From assembly GCF_003573695.1 (NCBI RefSeq), contig NC_039359.1, forward strand, positions 94,485,275 through 94,549,274: a DNA stretch of 64,000 bases, written 5' to 3'. Positions within the stretch are counted from its first letter, which is position 1. The number at the start of each line of letters is the position of its first letter. A program made the translations under genes and the position numbers. The notes beneath the pieces were generated by a model, which did not search any database, was not told the DNA's origin, and saw nothing but the letters and a program-made list of their open reading frames with translations. This document shows, in pieces, positions 55,701-64,000 of this stretch. This DNA is from Papaver somniferum. Lineage: Eukaryota; Streptophyta; Magnoliopsida; Ranunculales; Papaveraceae.

Positions 55701-56738
55701 TTCTGATCAACAACATCAATAGTTAATGGAATTCACTAGAGAGTCCTGTAAACAACGAGACACTAGTAGTAGTTAGAAGTAAACTAACAGCGGTCCAAGG
55801 ATACTTTAAAAGTCTGACCTAAACTCTTTCAACCGAATAGAATAAACCTATAAAACAACCAGCTAAAATCATTTCTTCACCGGATGAAGAGAAGTTAAAT
55901 AAGAAATACTTAACCAAACGCAACTGATTAAATTTAAGGCTATAACTCAGAATGGAGACCAGATCTTACTGATAAATTTTTATCTTACTTTCATTGATAG
56001 TACAAAGAAAAGCATAGTAAGAAAGCTTACCTCTAGTTTCTTGTCACGCTTCCTCTTAACCTCATGAAATGTATCTACAAAAACAGCCATGAAATTATAT
56101 TTACTATTCACTTTTGTTAATGACTGACATGGCTAATCATATCTCTATACAATGAAAAATGATATTCGGAAAATTGAAACGAGGCAATGGAATAATATCA
56201 AAGGTATAAAATTAAAGGCAGAAACAGGTTCCCTTAAATTTTGTAAGTGTCAGAGTGACACCTCAATTAAAGCCACATAATTTAGTAAGCAGAAGTTCCT
56301 ATTTTTCTGTCTGCAATCTGTCAGGCAACAAGAACTAACCCATCATTGTAAAATTACTCCATCTCCAGTGAAAACCCACCAAATCCCATCACTAACCTAG
56401 CTCAATTATCATAAGATTCACAAAATAGGAAACAAAAACACCCAATATAACAACAGATCGCACGGTAGATTCATACCCAAATAGACAAAAATAACCCAAA
56501 TTGAAACAAACTGACCCTGCAGAATATGACTTGAATAAGTAAGATGAAGAAGAAGAAAGAGAGTACCTTGATACAAAAGCTTCTGAGTAGTCTCATTCGG
56601 ATCCATAGAACACTCTTTGAGCATTGCATATATCTCATCATCGCTGTGATTACCAGCGATCTCTTTAATGTTCTGGATCATCTTCTTAACATTGTTTGGA
56701 ATTGAAACCCTAGAAGAAGATGAAGAATTACCGCTCAT
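49778..56738 (-). CDS. GIP1-like: GBF-interacting protein 1-like (DUF1296) gene; one in-frame TGA
   Basis: Nine coding exons on the minus strand: 56738-56567, 56074-56031, 55274-55169, 54526-54403, 53993-53362, 52864-52492, 52270-51976, 51009-50518, 50068-49778. All have GT/AG borders and fitting phase, for 843 codons including stop, the usual family size. Exon 1 encodes MSGNSSSSSRVSIPNN and IKEIAGNHSDDEIYAMLKEC, the DUF1296/GIP1 N-terminal domain. An RG-rich patch follows in exon 3 (GRAGRGGRG). The C-terminal half is Pro/Ser/Gln-rich (SQFFSPFYVPPPTIHHF). GIP1 enhances DNA binding of G-box bZIP factors in Arabidopsis, so this is probably a nuclear co-regulator. Exon 5 contains TGA at 53824-53822 within an otherwise continuous frame; CGA to TGA would explain it. 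If real, only the N-terminal third would be made. Confidence 0.85.
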
Positions 56739-56895
56739 GATTATTCACTATAATTATTCCAGAAATCTGAAGCAGCCCAGGAAGGAAGGAAGGAAAAAAA
56801 TCAGAAATAAAATCACCAGCAAAGAAACAAACTCTTCAAAAGAGAGACAGAGACATAAACAGAGAGATAGAGAATGGTGTAATTGAATGTGAATT
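56739..56895 (-). promoter_or_regulatory. 5' leader/proximal promoter of the GIP1-like gene
   Basis: On the gene strand this is CT-rich (repeated CTCTCT, TTCCTTCC), as in plant Y-patch/pyrimidine-rich leaders. No TATA box is obvious. The GA/CT-rich character continues to about 56965. Confidence 0.45.
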
Positions 56896-57359
56896 GTTTG
56901 ATCTGTGCTGTGACAGAAGAAAAAAAAAAGGGAAAAAAATTTGAAGAAGAAGAAGAGAGAGGGGAGCTATTGAAGTGTTCAGACAATAATACGTCTCGTC
57001 TGGGACTTTTGAAAGTGTTGTTGGCTAAACAACTAAGAGCCGAGGTGTCACTATGGACCGTTTAAACAAGAACCGATCCCAGGTTTGAACCTTTGTCTAC
57101 AGGTGAAAACTACTGTCAACTACTAATCAACTCGTTCATAACTTCATATGCTATACGGGTTTGATTATGTCCCACGTCAAAAATCCAAATCCGGAAGCCT
57201 TGAACTCTTTAAGGAAAGTGGATCCTAAACTGAAAATGGTTGGTTCTAGACTGAATGCAAATCCAACAATTTATTTGATCATCCAACGTCTTAAAAATCG
57301 TTTGAGCGGAATAGCATTTGTCTTTGATTATTATTTATTTCAACCTCATTAAAGTTACA
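56896..57359. other. Spacer upstream of the GIP1-like gene
   Basis: Apart from the GA-rich run at 56920-56965, I see no gene, repeat or clear element. The short open frames here have no protein-like features. Confidence 0.5.
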
Positions 57360-58159
57360 TAAAGGGAACAACTTGCCGAAAGTATAAACATTGGGATTGG
57401 ATGTCTCAGACACTAGTTATATGAGACGTCCTAGCTACCTTAGCCAAACTATCTGTTGCTCCACTGGAATGTGATTTACATACTTATAGGTAGAAGCGAT
57501 CAAACGGAGTGAAGCCGTTTTTATAGTCTTGGGCATAAGAAAAAAGTGTCCAATTGGTGAAGAACAATCTTTGTTAGCAGTATTAACCAGCGATAGATCG
57601 CCGGAGATAAAGATTATGTTTTGAAGTTGCAGTTTTTTAGCTCATCCAATAATTTTTAAGAGAGCTTATGCTTCTGCTTCAATTATTGATCTTCCGAAGG
57701 TTGTCTAACATCTGGCTGCTGCAAATCTTCCACTGAGCCTGTAGAATACGACTCCACGGCCTGCAGACATGGAATGTTCTCCCAAGGAAGCATCCAAAAA
57801 CTTAAAATTAATACAGGATTCTCATAAAAGAATGAGTAAATAAGTGTTTATTAATAATTGGAGAAGTTATTAAAGAATTATATTTAAGATCAGAAAATAA
57901 CTTATGAGTTTGTGCCGAAGTCTCTATATGTATTTTTATCCTATGTAACAACAATGCACCGAGTCTTTATCTGTACTAGCATTGCATTTAGCTTTCCATA
58001 ATTGTCACGTGATACGAATATAAAGATTATGCTCATAGATGTTGTCAGAACTAGAATCCAATCTCTGAGAGAAGAAAAGTTAGGAACAATAGCAAATACT
58101 TGAGGACATAAACTAAACCAGATGGCTCTAGAAAATGTACAATGATAAAACAAATGATC
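57360..58159 (-). pseudogene. Second LINE, ORF2 zinc-binding and RNase H remnant
   Basis: On the minus strand 58153-57941 reads MFYHCTFSRAIWFSLCP, the H..C..C zinc-binding region after a LINE RT, followed by SSLRDWILVL. Around 57800-57380 an RNase H can be read with stops: RGVVFYRLSGRFAAAR, then EAEA, WAKKLQLQNIIFISGD and VNHIPVEQQ. The rest of this LINE continues at 63114 beyond the LTR insertion. No poly(A) end is visible at its lower border. Confidence 0.72.
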
Positions 58160-61100
58160 TGTTAGTGCATTTCTCGATTGAACCCACCTAGCGTTGGTAT
58201 GTCAAGGTTGGTTTTCATACTTTAGTATCAAAACTCATAAGTTGCTTGATTAAATTACTAGAGTAAACTTCGTTTGGTTAGACTAGGAAGTCTATAAATG
58301 ATGAGACATACAAGTATTACTATGAAAACCTGGAGATTCTGAAGACGTATCGACATCAACGATAACATCTTCTTTCCACTTGAGGTTAGAAATACATGAC
58401 TTGACTTGTTTCCATTTATATATTGTAAGCTTTCAAGTCGTTTCTAATAGTAAACATAACATGCGAAATTATATATGTGAAACTCTAGTATAATAGACTT
58501 GATCATCATATTGTGATCAAAGTGTCAAGGAACGATATATCAAAAGTGATAGTGTTTTATATTGGTATATTGAATTACGAGGCATAATGCTTATCATTTG
58601 GACTTCGTAACTGCGACACTGACATAATCTTTGTAACTCGTTACTAGATTGTGTAGGGAACATAGATTTGATTTCATACCTAGAACTATGTTTAATTAAT
58701 TGAGTTTAAGGAAGTAGACGTACGAACTTGTTTCGTAGTCGAAAAGAAATAAAAATGATTGATAGTCTAGTTTTCATCAAAGATCTTAAGATTGGACAGT
58801 TCATAACCTATATAGGGAATGAAGGTGGAACCGATCCTAGTTTATGTTGGGAGTTAGGATAGAACTGATCCCTATCTATATTGGGAGTCAAGGTATAATC
58901 GATCCTAACTTTCTTTAGGAGTCATGGTACAACCGGTCCCAATAAGCAAAACCGATTTGTGTAAGTCACATACACTTTAGGGTTTGTGTGATTTGGAAAT
59001 TAGGTTTGAAAAATAGGAAAGTTCAAGTGTCGATATAATGAGTAATTTGAACATGTGCTGAAATCTTATTTCTTTATTGTTCGAAGATACTATTTGATAC
59101 TCAAGGTGAGATTCCAAACCGAAATAGTAGAGAATAGTTTTGAGATTTTCGAAATTAATATGTTTTGTTTACCAACAATCAAAACATATCTCTGAAAATA
59201 CATATTAGTTAGGTGCTAGCTAATATTGAATTGTCCATGAAGATTTCGGTTATATAGTTGGATATTGGTTTTACAAAACTGAATTTAGGTGATTTATTGT
59301 ATATCTTAAGAATATCTTCGGTTATGGAAATTCCTTGGTGTCCAAACTACCTTGGTCTATAAATAATGAAGTTTGTTCTTCTTACAAACTTATCCTGAGC
59401 CACGCAAACTTCTTCTTTGTTATTTCTGGTGTAGCCGACTAATAGTATTCTCATAATTAGGCGAAATTTCTAATGTCCATTAGTTTAAAGACTTCTTTGG
59501 GATCAAGAAGCATCTACTAATACCGTTGGTGGAAAACTAGAATTGCACTGTTATTTTAGTTTTCGGTTATTAATTTGATTAACTACCGGTTGTTAATTCT
59601 TGATTGCACCTATTTGATTATTCTCGAGAGCCTTCTCTTCTGACATAAGGTCACTCAAACTATATTAAGGGATTAACATTGAATTGTGATCATCCATTGT
59701 TAACAGACTCTATTATGTGTTTGATCAATCATAAACGAAAAAGTGGGGGTCTAACAACCACACCCAATATTTCGCTTAGCAATCTGTATGGACAAACTCC
59801 AATATAATTCCAAGAGAATCAACTAGACAGTCAGACTCAATCAATGGAAATATATCCAAGAGTTGTATCTCTGTTTCACAATGTAATCAGCAAATCAAAC
59901 AGATAGAAATTCGTGAGCCTGATTATTATGTGAAACAACTTGAACGTTACCAAAGACCAATGTTCAAGTGTCAATCAATATAATCAACAACCAAAGGTTG
60001 GATTCTCTAATTGATTGAACTACGCAAAACCTGTGATATTTCTATTATATAACAAAATATAATGCAGAAAAGAAACAACACAGACACCAGAAATTTTGTT
60101 AACGAGGAAACCGAAAATGCAGAAAAACCTCGGGACCTAGTCCATATTTGAACACCACACTGTATTAAGCTCCTAAAGACACTAGCCTACTACAAGTTAA
60201 CTTCAGACTGGAATGTAGTTGTGCCCTAACCAATATCACACTGATCAAGGTATAGTTGCGCTCCTTACGTCTCTGAATCCCAACAAGACTCCACGCACTT
60301 GATTCCCTTAGCTGATCTCACCCACAACTAAGAGTTGCTACGACCCAAAGTCAAAGACTTGATAAAAAAATCTTTCTCACACAGAAAAGTCTATTGTATA
60401 GATAAATCTGTATCCCACGGATAAACCTATGAGTTTTGTTTCGTATTTTGGTAAATCAAGGTGAACATGAACCAATTTATATACCGGACTTATATTCTCA
60501 AAGAACAACCTATAAATATCAATTACCTCACAATAATCTTAATCGTATGGTAGTGAAACAAGATATTATGGAATCACAAACGATGAGACGAAGATGTTTG
60601 TGATTACTTTTTATCTTGCCTATCGGAGATTGAATCTCGATCCAATCTTAGATAAGATAGTACTCAATAAGATAGAAAATGCAAGATCAGATCACGCAAC
60701 TACAGAGAAAATAGTTGGGTCTGGCTTCAAAATCCCAATGAAGTCTTTATGTCGTTAACCTATAGGGTTTCGTGAAAAACCTAAGGTTAAAGGAGAATCG
60801 ACTCTAGTCGCAACTAATATCACACATGATGTGTGGGGATTAGGTTTCCCAGTTGCTAGAGTTCTCCTTTATATAGTCTTCAAATCAGGATTTGCAATCA
60901 ATGTTACCTTCGTAACAAAGCATTCAATATTCACTGTTAGATGAAAACCTGATTAGACTCAAGCTAATATCTTTCAACCGTTAGATCGAACTTAGCTTGT
61001 TACACATAAATGAAAAGTGACTTTATTTAGATATGGGTAACCGTACCTAAACGTGTACATCTTGTTGGCTCAACAATAGCTAACCGAAGTTAGCCATATG

Positions 61101-63108
61101 AACACTTTCATACCAACCTTATTCATATTAACCATAACTAGTTCAAATGACACAAATGAAACTAGTTCTAGAGTTGTTCAATTGTTTGTATTCTCATAGA
61201 ACTATACAAGACACAATTGAAGCAAAATAGATTTTGATTCACTCGAATCAAGTCATGAACATTATAGCCACGGTTTGCAAAAGATTGCATTCCTTATTAT
61301 ATAAATGTATTAGATCATGAACAAACCGATTTTAGAACATCATCCACTTAGGTATACGTACCAAATGGCCGCACTAAGTTTGAGTTTCGCCAGTCCGCAA
61401 ACTGGTACATATACCATCCAAACTCAGCAGAAATTCCCGGACCTGAACCTTACGCCAGTACGCGTACCGGTTTGTATACGGATATGCATACCATGGTTCC
61501 CGGACATGGATTACATATATGCAAGTACGCATACTATGCTTAAATCCAATTGTTTTAAACTCTCATTTCAACCATTTAAACATTCTTGGATGACGGAAAT
61601 AGATATCTCACACAAACTATTAGCTTCAAAGAAATTTTCAAGTGATTGAATGATCAATACGAAATATTCCGAGCCTACATCAAATGACTGTCCCACACAA
61701 ATCATGTAAGATGTTACCAGGAAATTTTCACATGATCGTCTTTTGACTTTCGTCAAGAATATAAGATGAACTTGGTTAAAGAGAAAGCTTACCAACACAT
61801 ATTTCGAGAAATATGTAAGCGAGTTAAACTCATCTCGAAATATCAAATGTGTATAATCGAAGTCTATATAGCTATACGACTTGTGTCTCAAATAGGAGAT
61901 AGATTCGATAGACTTTTGAGTGATAGATGATTTGAAATCTCCACATACCTTTTGTTGATGAATTTCCACAAGCTCCCCTTAGTATTTTTTCGTCTTCTAT
62001 CGATGAACGCCGTGAAGAATCGATGAACGCCGTGAAGTCTAATGCTCAACTATAGTTTCTATCCTAATCCGATACTTAGCTATAAGTAGACTAGAAATCA
62101 AGACTTCTAGTTTTGGCAAATAAACTTGAAAACAAGATTGAGATAGAAATGCTTGCGAGTTTGACCGAGCAGTGCTCTAACAATAAGTCAGAAATCAAGT
62201 TTGTTATTGCGCAGGTACATAAGACTATTGAAGATTAAAGACAAAAAGATTTTTCTTATTGGTTTTCCATCTTCGTGATTTGCTTCGTGCACTAACTTGA
62301 TCGGATGGGATCTGGCTAGATCTAGTTTATCTTTTGATAAACTTGTTATTGCTAGTCGTATTTAGATCGACAAGATATCATTTGGTGGAACTGTTCACTA
62401 TCAGAATCTAGTAGTTCTGTTTGACTCGATCTGGTTAACTTGTTTAATCCAGATCTTGGAAGATCTAAAACCCGACAAAGGAGCTTAATTGAGTTTATAT
62501 AGAAAAGCCTTTGCCACTCTCAACATACATATCTCTGATCGATTTTTCGATATAGGAGAGTGGTTACCAAACATATAAGTCCTTTACTGTTTGGAAGACG
62601 ATCGAAAGGGTTGAGCTTAAAGTCTTCAGAGAGGCTGAAGCAAATTAACATAGTGGACTCTATCTTAGGACTCACGTGCGTCGGCCATATTGGTTGTAGG
62701 CGCAGGGATACTGAGGAAACTAGGTAACTAGAGGTAGTTTACTTGGTCTCAACTATACGAAGTTGGTAGTGTCTTTGTATAACGACTAAATTCTTAGAGT
62801 ATTCAAAACTGGACTAGATACTAGGGTTTTTATGCATTTGCGGTTTCCTCTTTAACAAAATCTTGTCGTGTCATTTACTTTACTTTCACATTTTAATTAT
62901 TTTTTAGTTATAATAAAGTAAATTACACTTGTACGTTAACCAGACACTTGATATTGATCTTATAGTTTAATCGGTCTTGTACCATAACTAGTATCAAGTT
63001 GTTATTGTATTGTCTCGACTTCTTTGTCCATATACAACCACACAAGGTATCAGACTTATAGGCTGATATTGAAAAGATTTTGGTATACTTGGTACCCTCG
63101 TCATTTCA
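58160..63108 (+). mobile_element. Solo LTR of family B, interrupted by LTR-A
   Basis: It runs from TGTTAGTGCATTTCTC (58160) to CGTCATTTCA (63108), with the 5-bp target duplication TGATC on both sides (58155-58159 and 63109-63113). It is colinear in reverse with 9076-11037 plus 19912-20719. Without the inner insertion it is about 2.5 kb. It contains four decayed copies of the GGAACCGATCCT word (58827-58940). No internal element sequence is present, so it is a recombination product of a full element. Confidence 0.85.
59736..62182 (-). mobile_element. Solo LTR of family A inside LTR-B
   Basis: 2447 bp from CGAAAAAGTGGGGG (terminal TG changed to CG) to CTCTAACA. The flanks are ATAAA (59731-59735) and ATAAG (62183-62187), a target duplication with one change. 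It contains the CpG-rich core at 61350-61520 (TACGCGTACCGG) and a small local duplication 'cgatgaacgccgtgaag' at 62000-62037. No polypurine tract or primer site adjoins it. Confidence 0.85.
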
Positions 63109-63113
63109 TGATC

Positions 63114-64000
63114 AATGTATCCAAGATGCACAAAGGATAAATATCATTGTTAACAATACCAAACTTAAACGAATAGTTTTTCAAAGATAAAATATTATGA
63201 ATGCACTTCCAAATAAACTATATGGACTTTGGTAAAGTTTCCATATGCCATAACCCGAGCCATTGTTTTTATGAATGAACAGAATAATTACATTGATTAG
63301 CTAACAGAGCTTTATATACAAAAATATGGTGGAGAAGTCTCCATAATTTGTAAGAGACCACCAGATACAATCATTCCCAGAGGAGGGAAGTCTAATGTAA
63401 AATATTTGATCAACTTGATTCCGGTTAAACAGTTCAGTAAGAGTTGACTCATCAATAGGGATTACTGAGCTGAGAAACCTGAGTATAGTCCTGCAAATGA
63501 TACTCAGTTGGTCTTACAAGAGGCTGCGAGTCTTTCGCTACCCAGTTGTCCTGCCAAATGATTATATCCTCACATGTAGCCACTTCTCATGTGTGAAATT
63601 GTCTAACAACAGCTAAACCTTTAGTTATCCCTCTGAATATAGTGGTGTATGTTTTGGAAAATGTTTGGACTTGGGCCCATAAGGCATCAGGATGGTTGAA
63701 TAGTCTCCATGCCACTTTTTAAAAGCATTGCTAGATTGAACTTACTAAGATTCTTAAAGCCCATACCTCACACAAACTTCTGATTTTTTTATGCTGGTGC
63801 AGCTTAAACATTTTTGATCAAGCAACATCACAAACAACCATTGGTAAAATGAATGGTGTAAATCAATTTGGAAATTTTTTTCTTCTTATCATCATGAAAA
63901 ACCATATGTAAACTGGTTATTTATAATGTTTTTAGATATAAAATGCTCGTGTGAACAATTTTATTCCCAAACTTTCTGCAAGAGGTGAAGATTTGGATAA
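63114..64000 (-). pseudogene. Second LINE, ORF2 post-RT region, running off the window
   Basis: The minus strand shows decayed frames, including FNLAMLFKKW, IIWQDNWVAKDSQPL, YTQVSQL, IDESTLTELFNRNQVDQIFY and LPSSGNDCIWWSLTNYGDFS, the region between RT and zinc-binding domain in plant LINEs. It joins the zinc-binding remnant at 58159 across the solo LTR. Many stops are present. Confidence 0.72.

Noticed and set aside
57161..57352. Open frame of 63 codons upstream of the GIP1-like gene
   Set aside because: Short, isolated, no domain, no splice or neighbour support.

Overview
The window is plant nuclear DNA. Most of it is nested retrotransposons and DNA transposons, with one three-gene host island at about 44.7-56.9 kb. 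The genes have introns with GT/AG borders, and the elements are plant types: a Sirevirus-like copia element, Athila-like gypsy elements primed by tRNA-Asp, Mutator-like elements (MULEs) and L1-type LINEs with RNase H. A eudicot is likely. A Ranunculales/poppy-like source is only an impression from the LTR family and cannot be proven here.

Layout: (a) 1-2110 is the end of a copia LTR (family 'A'). (b) 2111-44490 is one plus-strand LINE blown up to about 42 kb by later insertions. Its ORF1 is split in the zinc knuckle at 2997/22857 by a minus-strand Sirevirus-like copia element (2998-22856). The 5' LTR of that element holds a second LTR type ('B', 9076-20719), and B holds a very young gag-only gypsy element (11038-19911, TSD TTAAC). 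(c) The LINE ORF2 endonuclease is split at 23934/39418 by an Athila-like element (23935-39417, TSD GGTAC). That element carries a MULE (30869-35881), which carries a MITE (32088-33026). (d) ORF2 is split again by a second MULE (41771-43342, near-perfect 9-bp TSD). The LINE ends in poly(A) at about 44490, some 270 bp upstream of a host gene.

Host island: a CCDC22-type coiled-coil gene (+, six coding exons, 44759-48186), a single-exon SKP1/ASK-like gene (+, 48833-49283) and, convergent with it, a nine-exon GBF-interacting-protein-1-like gene (-, 56738-49778). The CCDC22, SKP1 and GIP1-like frames each carry exactly one open-frame-breaking lesion (one-base frameshift, about 8-bp deletion, in-frame TGA). 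Either the island is decaying or the assembly has residual errors.

Right flank: a minus-strand LINE (57360-58159 plus 63114-64000) is split by a solo LTR-B (58160-63108, TSD TGATC), itself split by a solo LTR-A (59736-62182).

The most interesting observations are: a cis-sequence module shared by LTRs of two unrelated superfamilies (copia A and the Athila-like element); two 86-nt stem-loops with compensatory changes in the Athila-like 3' region; a young gag-only element with a duplicated primer-binding site, an unexplained second ORF and promoter-like LTR composition; and the fully readable order of nested insertions.
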